In this document: piece after piece, positions 21,332-28,942 of the stretch
How the letters are laid out: each line of letters opens with the position of its first letter
How positions within the stretch are numbered: position 1 is the stretch's first letter
Source of the DNA: Pygmaiobacter massiliensis
GTDB taxonomy: Bacteria > Bacillota > Clostridia > Oscillospirales > Ruminococcaceae
Direction of reading: 5' to 3'
DNA: 64,000 nucleotides
Assembly (NCBI RefSeq): GCF_900199435.1
Contig: NZ_OAML01000003.1
Span: forward strand, 1,133,166 to 1,197,165
Program-made: the position numbers and the translations under genes
The notes under the pieces: model-generated
The model's database searches: none
Told to the model about the DNA's origin: nothing
Seen by the model: the letters and a program-made list of their open reading frames with translations, nothing else

Positions 21332-22405
21332 ATGAAGTACAACAAAAAACTAAGAGATTTGGTTTACAGCTTGCTGGTGATGGGATTATCATTGGCCATT
21401 TCTTTGCGGATGTCGCAAATCTTTGATGACAACAACCAGTTTGCAGCACCGGTGTTTATCTTGGCGATTGCGTTGATTTCTCGATTTACTGATGGCTACC
21501 TTTATGGCATTGTCAGCTCGGTAATAGGGGTATTCTGTGTGAATATCATTTTTACTTATCCGTTTTGGGAATTCAATCTGACGATTGCAGGATATCCGCT
21601 GACGTTTGCGGTAATGCTGTTTGTTTCTTTAATTATCAGCACGCTGACCTCACGGGTGAAAATGCAGGAAAAGCTGAAATACGAAGCGGCAAAAGAGAAA
21701 ATGCGAGCCAATTTGCTGCGGTCCATTTCGCACGATATTCGCACGCCACTTGCCTCTATTATGGGTGCCAGCTCAACCTTGCTTGAAAATGATGGGCTGC
21801 CCACTGCAGAACGAGACGATTTGTTGCGTGAGATTAATAAGGATGCACAGTGGCTGGTACGGGTGACGGAAAATCTGTTGTCGGTGACAAAATTCAGCGG
21901 TGATAATGTAATCCTGAAAAAGTCCGACGAAGTTGTGGAAGAAATCGTCAGCAGCGCCATTGTGAAGTTTAGAAAAAACCAGGCGTCTATTCCAATCACG
22001 GTCACAAAGCCGAGTGAGATTTTACTCGTGCCGATGGACGCGGTGCTGATCGAGCAAGTGCTGATTAACCTGCTCGAGAACGTGGTGGCCCACGGCGAAA
22101 AAGCAACTCACATCTGGGTAAATATCGAGTGTCGTAACGGGCAGGTGATTTTTCGGGTCGCAGATGACGGAGTGGGCATTCCGCCCTCTCGCAGAGCGCA
22201 CATTTTTGAAGGTTGTGAATTGCAGCAGGGGCCCAAAACCCAGGACGGCAAACGAAATATGGGCATTGGCCTTTCGGTGTGCAGTTCCATTATCTCTGCA
22301 CATGGCGGAGATATGACAGCAGAAAACAATGAATACGGCGGCGCAACATTTTCTTTTTGGCTGCCTTACGAGGAGAATTGTAATGAGCATTGTATTACGG
22401 GATAA
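21332..22405 (+). CDS. KdpD-like sensor histidine kinase lacking the KdpD N-terminal domains
   Basis: The 357-residue kinase starts directly with a four-helix DUF4118 membrane domain (about residues 8-105), then a dimerisation helix with the phosphorylated His134 in SISHDIRTPLASI, and a catalytic domain with N-box NLLENVVAHG, G1 DDGVGIP and G2 GIGLSVC. Full KdpD proteins are about 900 residues and begin with a KdpD ATP-binding and a USP domain; both are absent here. Such short forms occur in Firmicutes and may sense ions or cell envelope state through the membrane domain. No kdpFABC genes lie nearby. AGAGGAGACC precedes the ATG, and the regulator gene overlaps its end. Confidence 0.9.
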   Translation: MKYNKKLRDLVYSLLVMGLSLAISLRMSQIFDDNNQFAAPVFILAIALISRFTDGYLYGIVSSVIGVFCVNIIFTYPFWEFNLTIAGYPLTFAVMLFVSLIISTLTSRVKMQEKLKYEAAKEKMRANLLRSISHDIRTPLASIMGASSTLLENDGLPTAERDDLLREINKDAQWLVRVTENLLSVTKFSGDNVILKKSDEVVEEIVSSAIVKFRKNQASIPITVTKPSEILLVPMDAVLIEQVLINLLENVVAHGEKATHIWVNIECRNGQVIFRVADDGVGIPPSRRAHIFEGCELQQGPKTQDGKRNMGIGLSVCSSIISAHGGDMTAENNEYGGATFSFWLPYEENCNEHCITG

Positions 22406-23099
22406 AATTTTGATTGTAGAGGATGATCCCGGTATTGGTAAGTTTTTAAAAGCGAACCTTACCGCAAATTCTTATGATGTGGTAATTACAGAAACCGCAA
22501 AAAGTGCGCTGGCGATGATTTCATCTCATTGCCCAGACTGCATTTTGCTGGACCTTGGCTTGCCCGATTTGGATGGCAACCAGGTAATTCAAAATGTGCG
22601 TGGCTGGACCAAAATTCCTATCATTGTCATTTCTGCACGCAGCAATGAAGACGACAAAGCACGTGCTTTGGATCTTGGTGCAGATGATTATCTGACCAAA
22701 CCTTTTGGCACGGTAGAGCTGCTTGCGCGTATCCGCGCCGCATTGCGCCATACCAGAACCAATTTGGAAAATGACGAAATTGCAATGAGTGGATGCTACC
22801 GCGTCGGTAAACTGCGCATTGACTACCGCAAGCACCGGGTATATCTCGATGATGTGGATACCAACCTTACCCCCAACGAATTTAAAATTGTCGCACTGCT
22901 GGGCAAACATGCAGGCCAGGTGTTGACCTACAAGCAGATGCTTTGCGAGTTGTGGGGGCCTTCTGTTGGCTCTGACAACAAGATATTGCGGGTACATATG
23001 GCGAATATCCGCCGCAAAATCGAGCCGAACCCCGACGAGCCGATTTACATTTTCACTGAAGTTGGCGTGGGTTACCGCATGGCGGAAGAAGAGAAATAA
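22383..23099 (+). CDS. KdpE-like OmpR-family response regulator
   Basis: The ATG at 22383 is chosen because GAGGAG lies 8 nt upstream; the gene overlaps the kinase by 23 nt, so the two are translationally coupled. The 238-residue protein has a receiver domain with the acidic pair EDD near residue 12, phosphorylated D57 in LLDLGLPD and the lysine in TKPF, followed by a winged-helix DNA-binding domain (about 140-235). It should be phosphorylated by the adjacent kinase and bind DNA as a dimer. Its targets are unknown. Confidence 0.93.
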   Translation: MSIVLRDKILIVEDDPGIGKFLKANLTANSYDVVITETAKSALAMISSHCPDCILLDLGLPDLDGNQVIQNVRGWTKIPIIVISARSNEDDKARALDLGADDYLTKPFGTVELLARIRAALRHTRTNLENDEIAMSGCYRVGKLRIDYRKHRVYLDDVDTNLTPNEFKIVALLGKHAGQVLTYKQMLCELWGPSVGSDNKILRVHMANIRRKIEPNPDEPIYIFTEVGVGYRMAEEEK

Positions 23100-23103
23100 A
23101 AAA

Positions 23104-23134
23104 GAGGGCTGAGCCGTTTGGCAAAGCCCTTTTT
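23104..23134 (+). terminator. Terminator after the two-component genes
   Basis: AGGGCT pairs with AGCCCT and the stem is extended by A and T runs on both sides, so it can work for both the plus gene and the converging minus gene. Confidence 0.8.
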
Positions 23135-23188
23135 TCTTTTGATAACGACGGATAAGTGATGTAGCGGTTTTGCATGTGTGGCAAAAAA

Positions 23189-23845
23189 CTACTCCAATGA
23201 AGGCTCGGGTGCCTTATAGAAAGAGGGCCAGTAAAACAAGCGGTCTCCCAAAATGGATTTGATGGGGGAGGGGATTTTTTTGCAGCCTTCAATCGCTGTG
23301 AGCAAAATATTGCGAATGCTGAAACGTGAAAAGCTGGCGTTTGTGACGGCTTCTGCCGCTGTCACTTCTGAACGGGCGCTGTATAGCAAAGCCTCCATCA
23401 ACCGCGGAAAAGAAGCGATATAGCCTCTTTGAATGCCATAGTTCACGTCAAGAGCGACATAGTTCTGGAAGTTTAAAATTTTCGCACCGTCCGGATTGCT
23501 CTGCAACACGACAATTTCCACTTCGCCTGAGTATCTCCAGCCAAGCCTTGTTTCCAGCGCGTTCTTAAAGTCGGAAAAAGCTTTCTCGCTGAAATACCAA
23601 TCCCCCTCCAGATTTTCAGATATCGCACGAAATCCGGCTTCTTTTGCCACCTGCGCATCGTTCGTGTAGCCTACGGCATACACTGAGCAATAGCGGCCCG
23701 CATTGTACTTAAGGTAGTCAAATTCATTGATGATTTCTTGTGCCCCTCGTAGGCTGGGGCGCACAAACAGCAAAACAATAATATGGCGGTCGTTTAGCTG
23801 TCGCTCGTTTTTCTCAATTTCTTCATAAGTATTTACTGCAAACAT
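23189..23845 (-). CDS. Uncharacterised 218-residue protein
   Basis: I do not recognise a named domain. The protein is soluble, with no signal peptide or membrane segment. The first 90 residues alternate strands and helices: a hydrophobic strand (HIIVLLFVRP), a helix, then a Y-rich motif YLKYNAGRYCSVYAVGY. They look like an alpha/beta, perhaps thioredoxin-like, domain. A second half is helical with a basic end. From memory, a Y-x(3)-A/S-G-x-Y-x(3)-Y-x(2)-GY pattern occurs in widespread hypothetical proteins of Firmicutes; this is unverified. CGGAGG lies 7 nt before the ATG and a good promoter lies upstream, so the gene is probably expressed alone. Confidence 0.8.
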   Translation of the reverse strand: MFAVNTYEEIEKNERQLNDRHIIVLLFVRPSLRGAQEIINEFDYLKYNAGRYCSVYAVGYTNDAQVAKEAGFRAISENLEGDWYFSEKAFSDFKNALETRLGWRYSGEVEIVVLQSNPDGAKILNFQNYVALDVNYGIQRGYIASFPRLMEALLYSARSEVTAAEAVTNASFSRFSIRNILLTAIEGCKKIPSPIKSILGDRLFYWPSFYKAPEPSLE

Positions 23846-23898
23846 AATGGCCTCCGGTAAAAAGGCATAATATTTCCTAAAGAACTTTCTGTTTCAGC

Positions 23899-23927
23899 AT
23901 ATTACAGCAGGGACACTTTTGTGACAA
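23899..23927 (-). promoter_or_regulatory. Promoter of the uncharacterised gene at 23189-23845
   Basis: On the minus strand TTGTCA (plus 23922-23927) and TAATAT (plus 23899-23904) have a 17-bp spacer. A CTTTTG/CAAAAG palindrome overlaps the -35. The remaining stretch 23930-24140 shows no gene. Confidence 0.65.
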
Positions 23928-24140
23928 AAGAATCCAAAGTTTGCGTAGCTTGCCAGTTCGCAAAAACGCAGAACTTGGAATGATGCGCCCAAGCAAAAGT
24001 GAAAAGGAAGCCGATGTTTACAAGGCGGCCTTTACAAGGAGTCGATTCTACGTACAATGCCAAGCAGGGCAACCGCACAAGCAGCCTGTACAAAATATAA
24101 AACTAACCCCCAAGCAAGCCCATAATAGATTAATAAAAGA

Positions 24141-24184
24141 TTGACAATAAGCAATCTATTGCGTATAATGTGCAATAGGTTGCT
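24141..24184 (+). promoter_or_regulatory. Promoter and palindromic operator of the MarR-flavodoxin operon
   Basis: TTGACA (24141-24146) and TATAAT (24164-24169) with a 17-bp spacer form a perfect-consensus promoter. AGCAATCTATTGC (24150-24162) and GCAATAGGTTGCT (24172-24184) form a 13-bp inverted repeat with one mismatch and a 9-nt spacer that contains the -10 box. Each half is itself nearly palindromic (GCAAT-CT-ATTGC), so two dimers could bind on one face of the helix. Autorepression by the MarR protein is the natural reading. Confidence 0.8.
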
Positions 24185-24208
24185 CATTTTTTACGGAGGT
24201 GCACCAAG

Positions 24209-24652
24209 ATGATACTGACAAAAGAATTTTTATTTGGCAGCATCTTTTTACTGTCGAACAAACTACAAGCTTTGGGCGATGGCTATTTAAAAGAAATCAC
24301 GCTAAAACAATGGCTGCTGCTTATTATGATTCAGACAATTGACAAAGAACGACCTTCAGTGACAGAAGTTGCAGTCTTCATGGGCAGCACAAGGCAAAAT
24401 ATACGTAAAATGCTAGAGGCACTGGAGAAAAAAGGCTATGTCATTCTTAGCCAAAACGAGAAAGACAAAAGAAATTTATCAGTAGCGCTGACTTCTCAAA
24501 CGCAGCACTTTTTTGAGCAGTTTGAGGCACAGGGCGATGCCTTGCTTGAGCAGCTTTTCCAGAATATCAGCCCAGAACAGCTCGCAACCACACGTCAGAC
24601 CTTTGATACTTTATTTGAGAATATTGAGAGGATGGAAGAAGCTCATGTCTAA
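24209..24652 (+). CDS. MarR-family transcriptional regulator
   Basis: The 147-residue protein has the MarR winged helix: a recognition region VAVFMGSTRQNIRKMLEALEKKGYV and the wing LSQNEKDKRNLSVALT, flanked by dimerisation helices. TACGGAGGTGCACC precedes the ATG. The gene heads a two-gene operon with a flavodoxin-like gene that starts 8 nt before this gene ends. MarR repressors next to flavoproteins often respond to phenolic or oxidising compounds; the inducer here is not known. Confidence 0.92.
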   Translation: MILTKEFLFGSIFLLSNKLQALGDGYLKEITLKQWLLLIMIQTIDKERPSVTEVAVFMGSTRQNIRKMLEALEKKGYVILSQNEKDKRNLSVALTSQTQHFFEQFEAQGDALLEQLFQNISPEQLATTRQTFDTLFENIERMEEAHV

Positions 24653-25196
24653 TATTGCAGTTATTTACAAATCCCACTATGGATTTACCAAAACCTACGC
24701 CAACTGGATTGCGGAAGAATTATCTGCAGACTTAATGGAAGCTGATAAAGTAAAAGCGACTGATTTGCAGCGGTACCATACAATTATTTATGGGGGCGGA
24801 TTATATGCAGGCGGAGTAAGCGGTGTCTCTTTGATTACTCGAAATTTTGAAAGTCTCCAAGACAAATCTCTCTACCTCTTCACAGTGGGAGCAGCCGACG
24901 TTAGCGATGAAGAAAATATTGCTTCTATAAAAGGTTCCCTCGCTCGGGTGCTTACACCTCCCATGCTGGAGAAAATCAAAGTTTATCATTTTCGCGGCGG
25001 ATTGTCTTATTCCAAAATGAGTTTTATGCATAAATCCATGATGGGAATGATGCACAAAATGTTATTAAAAAAGCCGGAGAGCGAGCTGCGCAGTGATGAC
25101 AAAGCCATGCTGGAAACCTACGGGCAGGATGTGAGTTTCGTGGACAAAAATCTAATCGCTCCATTGATACAAGATATTGTTCAGAGTGCTAGATGA
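24645..25196 (+). CDS. Flavodoxin-domain protein
   Basis: The 183-residue protein starts at the ATG at 24645, inside the end of the MarR gene, which fits translational coupling. The N-terminal FMN phosphate loop KSHYGFTKTYA and the later GGGLYAGG segment mark a flavodoxin fold of the PF12724 type, as in HemG-like proteins. A methionine-rich amphipathic region (SFMHKSMMGMMHKMLLKKP) may contact membranes or a partner. It probably carries electrons or reduces a small molecule sensed by the MarR repressor. It is unlikely to be a true HemG because no haem genes are nearby. Confidence 0.85.
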   Translation: MSNIAVIYKSHYGFTKTYANWIAEELSADLMEADKVKATDLQRYHTIIYGGGLYAGGVSGVSLITRNFESLQDKSLYLFTVGAADVSDEENIASIKGSLARVLTPPMLEKIKVYHFRGGLSYSKMSFMHKSMMGMMHKMLLKKPESELRSDDKAMLETYGQDVSFVDKNLIAPLIQDIVQSAR

Positions 25197-25387
25197 ACGG
25201 AAAAGAAGTTAGCCTAGGTGAGAGGATGCTTTAGGATGTACTAGCCGCAGCTGTGAGGCCGGGAGCGTGGATGTGCTGTGGATTGCAGCTCCCTTGCACT
25301 GGCGCCAGCAACAGTGCCGCTGAGGGCGTTTGCGTGGACGTGGAGATATTACAAGCCTACACGTATATTTTAAGCGTCCAAGAAAGA
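25197..25387 (+). other. GC-rich, hairpin-rich stretch after the flavodoxin gene
   Basis: No gene with a ribosome binding site is visible. The stretch is clearly richer in G and C than the AT-rich DNA on either side and contains GGGAGC/GCTCCC (about 25261-25293), CACTG/CAGTG around GGCGCC (about 25298-25317), and an 11-nt direct repeat GCGTGGAxGTG. It ends in a strong terminator, so it is either a structured 3' untranslated region or a separate small RNA. Confidence 0.35.
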
Positions 25388-25417
25388 AAAAGCCGAGCCT
25401 TTACTGGCTCGGCTTTT
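25388..25417 (+). terminator. Terminator closing the MarR-flavodoxin region
   Basis: AAAAGCCGAGCC (25388-25399) pairs with GGCTCGGCTTTT (25406-25417). From here to the tRNA gene the sequence is AT-rich and shows nothing further. Confidence 0.9.
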
Positions 25418-25569
25418 ATTATCTTTTGCCTTTATATAATGTAAAAAAGAATGACTGAAAATAAAAAACAGAAAAATAGATTGGACTGTTTTTGCTGAGA
25501 AATAAATCTTGTTAATATAAAAAAATAATCCGTAAAAACCGCTCAACAAAGCAATTTCTACGGATTATC

Positions 25570-25645
25570 TGGTCCGAGTGACATGACTTGAACATGCGGC
25601 CTCTTGACCCCCAGTCAAGCGCGCTACCAGCTGCGCCACACCCGG
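25570..25645 (-). tRNA. tRNA-Pro (anticodon GGG)
   Basis: The 76-nt minus-strand cloverleaf has a CCGGGTG/CACTCGG acceptor stem with one G-U pair, discriminator A and an encoded CCA. The anticodon stem CTTGA/TCAAG holds the loop CTGGGGG, giving anticodon GGG, which reads CCC and CCU. The T loop is TTCAAGT. It stands alone with no neighbouring tRNA genes. Confidence 0.95.
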
Positions 25646-25931
25646 ATATCTGCCTGTTTTTGGGCAGCAAATATATTATATCTATTAGCCTTAAAATTGT
25701 CAACTGTTTTTTTAAATAAAACTGATAAAACAGGTAAAAATCTTCATTTTTTGACAAGAACTGACACTGTATATGCGATATCCACCTACATATACTAATG
25801 TCGGGAGATCACTTCGTCTCACAAATAAATTTATTTAGATGCAAGCAGGCGAAGGCTTTGTGTGCAGGGCCCCCATCGGGCCAAAAAGCAAACTAAGACA
25901 AAGGTCGTATCTTCCCGGAAAGGAAAAAGCC

Positions 25932-26165
25932 ATGAGTCACAAGAAAAAAGAAAGTAAAAGCGACCATCAGATCTTTGACGGTGGCCGTCCCGAATTTCGC
26001 AATATTAATGAAAGAATCTTCTCTGCACTGGAGACGGACTACGACGGCGGATACACCTGGGACCCTGAAATGGACTCGCAACACAGTGCTCAGCAGAGCC
26101 AGAACTTGATGGATCCGATTCACGAGGACCGTGAGGATGACCCTACGGCAGAATTTGATTATTAA
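25932..26165 (+). CDS. Small acidic hypothetical protein
   Basis: The ATG at 25932 is preceded by GGAAAGGAAAAAGCC and gives 77 residues. The N-terminus is basic (SHKKKESKSDH); the rest is acidic and polar, with EDREDDP near the end, and probably disordered. No membrane segment, signal or metal motif is visible. A GGCCC/GGGCC hairpin lies 50 nt upstream (25868-25882). I cannot assign a function. A short terminator follows, so it is a single-gene unit. Confidence 0.65.
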   Translation: MSHKKKESKSDHQIFDGGRPEFRNINERIFSALETDYDGGYTWDPEMDSQHSAQQSQNLMDPIHEDREDDPTAEFDY

Positions 26166-26173
26166 TTTGGCGC

Positions 26174-26203
26174 AAGGCGATGAAACACCGCCTTCTGTTT
26201 TTT
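26174..26203 (+). terminator. Terminator after the small acidic protein gene
   Basis: AAGGCG (26174-26179) pairs with CGCCTT (26189-26194), followed by CTGTTTTTT. The 140 nt that follow show nothing further. Confidence 0.6.
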
Positions 26204-26353
26204 CTAATTTGCTAACCCTTTTTCCGCTTACTCCACAGCTGAGTACAGCAGGCGCATTTGCGTAATTGGAGCGTAAAAGGATAACGCTAAAAAGATATTA
26301 GAAAAACAGAAAACCAGTTGATAACGAAATCCCTATCAAGTATCAAGATGTAT

Positions 26354-26397
26354 AAAAAAGCCGCACCCTTTTAACATTTGAGGGTACGGCTTTTTTT
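26354..26397. terminator. Bidirectional terminator
   Basis: A/T runs flank the stem GCCGxACCCT with AGGGTxCGGC. On the minus strand it ends the DUF4430-ECF operon. Confidence 0.8.
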
Positions 26398-26408
26398 ATA
26401 GTGTTATA

Positions 26409-26933
26409 TTAGCTTAGCTTTTCAGAAGATGCATTTTGCGTAAAAAATTGTTTTGCCAAACGGTCAAAACACCGTTTAAGCGGCCGATAAAGGAACAGTG
26501 CAGAAAGGGCGTTGCCGACACAATGTGCAATGTCAAACGGAATACCGGCAATCCACCAACTGACGCCAGCCCAAAAACCGCCAATTGCAGCATAGGTAAG
26601 GGAAAAAAACAGTCCGAAGAACAGCCCATATGCTGCATTGACTACAGCCCAAAACACAGCAGAGTCGTTTTTGCGGAAAAGCAAAGCCAGCAAAAACGGA
26701 ACAAGCCATATATACAGGTAGCCAAACCACCAGCTGCCAAAGCCATAGATCAAGCCCTCGAGCAGCACGAATACATAAATCGAACCCAGCGCCACCTTAC
26801 GCGGAAAACAGAGCGCATACAAGACAATCAGCAAGGTAGCCAGCTCAATGTTAGGGAGAAAAGAGAGTGCGACCTGCGCTAACATGAGCACGGCGCCCAG
26901 CAATCCCGTCATGACAATCTCTTTTGGTTTCAT
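26409..26933 (-). CDS. ECF-transporter S component, probably for cobalamin
   Basis: The 174-residue membrane protein has about five or six helices and the layout of an energy-coupling-factor substrate-binding (S) subunit, with the early A-L-x-M-A-Q-type helix and the aromatic core loop FGSWWFGYLYIWL. S subunits capture a vitamin and share an EcfA/A'/T module encoded elsewhere. The gene lies 4 nt downstream of a DUF4430 gene in a unit led by a cobalamin riboswitch, so vitamin B12 or a precursor is the expected substrate. It resembles the CbrT group in context; direct homology could not be tested. Confidence 0.8.
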   Translation of the reverse strand: MKPKEIVMTGLLGAVLMLAQVALSFLPNIELATLLIVLYALCFPRKVALGSIYVFVLLEGLIYGFGSWWFGYLYIWLVPFLLALLFRKNDSAVFWAVVNAAYGLFFGLFFSLTYAAIGGFWAGVSWWIAGIPFDIAHCVGNALSALFLYRPLKRCFDRLAKQFFTQNASSEKLS

Positions 26934-26937
26934 TAAA

Positions 26938-27333
26938 TTAGTACCCGACAGTCAACGTGGCCTCAAATTGGTCGCCGTCTGCAATCGGGGTAGTATCTAC
27001 GCCGGTTGCCAGCATTTCGCCGCCTTTGGTAAAGCACCACCACTCCTGTTTTGCATCATCTGCTTTAATGCCGTTTACCGCGGTGACAAATAAGCCATAA
27101 TTGCTTTCAGAGCCTTCTACCAGCTTGGCTTCTTCCAATGCACCGCGCAGGTATTCTTCATCGGTGTGCAGAGTGAAATTCTCTGATTTTCCGGTAGTGT
27201 CTACAACACTGACTACGATGGTTTTGCTGCCAGCGGTACCTTTCGGCCCCCAAACCGCATAAACACTGCCAAGCAGCAAGGCAAGCACAACGACAACGGC
27301 AATGCCAATCCAAAGTTTTTTCTTGTTTTTCAT
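26938..27333 (-). CDS. DUF4430 (transcobalamin-like) anchored protein
   Basis: The start at 27333 gives 131 residues; AAAGGA lies upstream. A basic N-terminus and one hydrophobic helix (about 7-27) work as a signal anchor. The exported part matches the DUF4430 pattern (PF14478): EYLRGALEEA, then NYGLFVTAVNG, then QEWWCFTKGGE and a final GDQFEATLTVGY. The same small domain forms the C-terminal part of cobalamin carriers of the transcobalamin/intrinsic factor class. It probably captures B12 at the surface and hands it to the S component encoded next. Expression is under the adjacent riboswitch. Confidence 0.85.
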   Translation of the reverse strand: MKNKKKLWIGIAVVVVLALLLGSVYAVWGPKGTAGSKTIVVSVVDTTGKSENFTLHTDEEYLRGALEEAKLVEGSESNYGLFVTAVNGIKADDAKQEWWCFTKGGEMLATGVDTTPIADGDQFEATLTVGY

Positions 27334-27369
27334 TTTTTTGTGTCCTTTCTTTTTGATGATGGAAAAATC

Positions 27370-27565
27370 ACAAAACAAAACACCCTTTCGCCGAGAAAGG
27401 GTGCAGAAAAAACAAATTTGTTTTGCACTGTATCCATTCATCGTGAACAGCAGTACCCACATTGGGTGGCGATCTGGCTTAAAAGCAATGCTTTTTTACA
27501 GTGGCGGAACCGCGCAGGAATTTCACCTGCTTCTCCATAAATCCAATGGGCAAAGGGTATTTAGT
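27370..27565 (-). promoter_or_regulatory. Cobalamin riboswitch with terminator
   Basis: On the minus strand the aptamer core shows GCAGGTGAAATTCCTGC, then GCGGTTCCGCCACTGT, then AAGCCAGATCGCC, closely following the cobalamin (B12-box) consensus. CCCATTGG and CCAATGTGGG close the aptamer. Downstream, CACCCTTTC/GAAAGGGTG (27381-27403) is followed by TTTTGTTTT, a terminator, so B12 should switch transcription off. It controls the DUF4430 and S-component genes. Confidence 0.92.
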
Positions 27566-27642
27566 TTGTCCATTTATTGTAACATGTTAAAGCAAACTTT
27601 CAAGCAAAATTTGACGGCGCTTTAAACTATGGGCTTCTTTTA

Positions 27643-27670
27643 TTGAAAAAAATCATCACAATGGTATAAT
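27643..27670 (+). promoter_or_regulatory. Promoter of the chromate transporter pair
   Basis: TTGAAA (27643-27648), 16-bp spacer, TATAAT (27665-27670). Confidence 0.75.
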
Positions 27671-27705
27671 AATACGGTGATTTTTTCTGAAAAGGTGGAA
27701 GTGGA

Positions 27706-28254
27706 ATGAACAAGTTGTGGCAGCTATTCTGGTCGTTTTTTAAAATAGGCGGCCTTACTTTTGGCGGCGGCATGGCGATGCTGCCGAATTTACAGCACGA
27801 GGTGGTGGATGTTCACCAATGGACAACTGAGGAAGAATTGCTGGATATTTATGCGATTGGTCAATGCACTCCGGGTATTATTGCAATTAATACCGCAACC
27901 TTCATTGGCTATAAAGTAGCCGGAGTTATGGGGGCGTTGGTGGCGACCATAGGCGAGATTTTCTTGCCGTTTATACTCATTGCTACCCTTGCGAATGTAC
28001 TGGGCATGTTGACCCATATGGCCGCGTTTAACCATGCCATGCAGGGGGTGCGGGCGATGGTTTGTGCATTAGTCGTCAGCACAGTGTGTCGGCTTGCAAA
28101 GAAAAGCATTGTAGATAAACTGACGCTGGGCATCTTTGCGCTCGTACTATTTGGAACGATTTTGTTCCGCTTGCCCACCGTAGTTTGCATCATTGGTGCT
28201 GGCAGTGCAGGTGTAATTACACAAAAGCTGAAAAAGAAAGGGGAAGAGCAATGA
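27706..28254 (+). CDS. Chromate transporter family protein, first half-size subunit
   Basis: The 182-residue CHR-family membrane protein has the characteristic N-terminal F-x(2)-GGLTFGGGMAMLPNLQHEVV segment and the QCTPGIIAINTATFIGY motif that contains the conserved proline. Short-chain members work as pairs of oppositely oriented halves. Family members export chromate in some bacteria, but in anaerobes the real substrate is often unknown. AAAGGTGGAAGTGGA precedes the ATG. It overlaps the second subunit gene by 4 nt (ATGA). Confidence 0.92.
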   Translation: MNKLWQLFWSFFKIGGLTFGGGMAMLPNLQHEVVDVHQWTTEEELLDIYAIGQCTPGIIAINTATFIGYKVAGVMGALVATIGEIFLPFILIATLANVLGMLTHMAAFNHAMQGVRAMVCALVVSTVCRLAKKSIVDKLTLGIFALVLFGTILFRLPTVVCIIGAGSAGVITQKLKKKGEEQ

Positions 28255-28793
28255 CCTATCTGCTGCTTTTTGCTGAGTTTTTTAAAACTGGCCTCTTTGC
28301 TTTGGGCGGCGGCCTTGCCACAATTCCTTTTTTAATGGAGCTGCCCGCCAAATACGGCTGGTTTACCGCAGCCGAGCTGACTGATATTATTGCCATCAGT
28401 GAAAGCACGCCGGGGCCGATCGGCGTAAATATGGCGACCTATGCAGGCTTTAAAACGGCAGGCTTGCCGGGTGCATTTACCGCTACTTTTGGCCTGGTGC
28501 TGCCCAGCATCGTCATTATATTGCTTATTGCCAAATTTCTTTCAGGCTTTGCCGATAAGCCGTTGGTGAAGCACATCTTTTATGGCTTGCGCCCGGCAGT
28601 TTGCGCATTGATTGCAGCAGCGGCATGGTCTTTGCTACAAAGCTGTCTGTTTTTAGAAACCGGCATTGACTGGAAGCTGCTTGTTCTCTTCCTGGTCGGG
28701 TTGATTCCGCTTAACTTCAAGAAAACAAAAGATTTACACCCGGCGCTTTGGCTGGCGCTGGCCGCTGTGGCAGGCATAGTTTTTAAACTGTAA
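28251..28793 (+). CDS. Chromate transporter family protein, second half-size subunit
   Basis: The ATG at 28251 overlaps the TGA of the first subunit and has GGGGAAGAG upstream, giving 180 residues. FKTGLFALGGGLATIPFL and STPGPIGVNMATYAG repeat the motifs of the first subunit, as expected for an antiparallel heterodimer. No clear terminator follows; the next promoter is 150 nt downstream. The function beyond anion export is not determined. Confidence 0.92.
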   Translation: MTYLLLFAEFFKTGLFALGGGLATIPFLMELPAKYGWFTAAELTDIIAISESTPGPIGVNMATYAGFKTAGLPGAFTATFGLVLPSIVIILLIAKFLSGFADKPLVKHIFYGLRPAVCALIAAAAWSLLQSCLFLETGIDWKLLVLFLVGLIPLNFKKTKDLHPALWLALAAVAGIVFKL

Positions 28794-28942
28794 ACCATTA
28801 GCGGCAGAAGCTGAAATAAAAAAGGATGTTCGAGGATTTGAGAGGAAACGCAAGCAAAACAGAGGCAATCCATGAAATCCTTGAGAAAAACACGGCAAGT
28901 GTCGGTTTTTTCCTAATATTCGCAGAAATTTGCAAAAAAGTA

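Noticed and set aside
25253-25444. Possible 63-codon ORF downstream of the flavodoxin gene
   Set aside because: No ribosome binding site, runs through the terminator hairpin, composition set by RNA-like stems.
25570-25645. Integration site at the tRNA-Pro gene
   Set aside because: No integrase gene and no direct repeat of the tRNA 3' end is visible in the neighbourhood.
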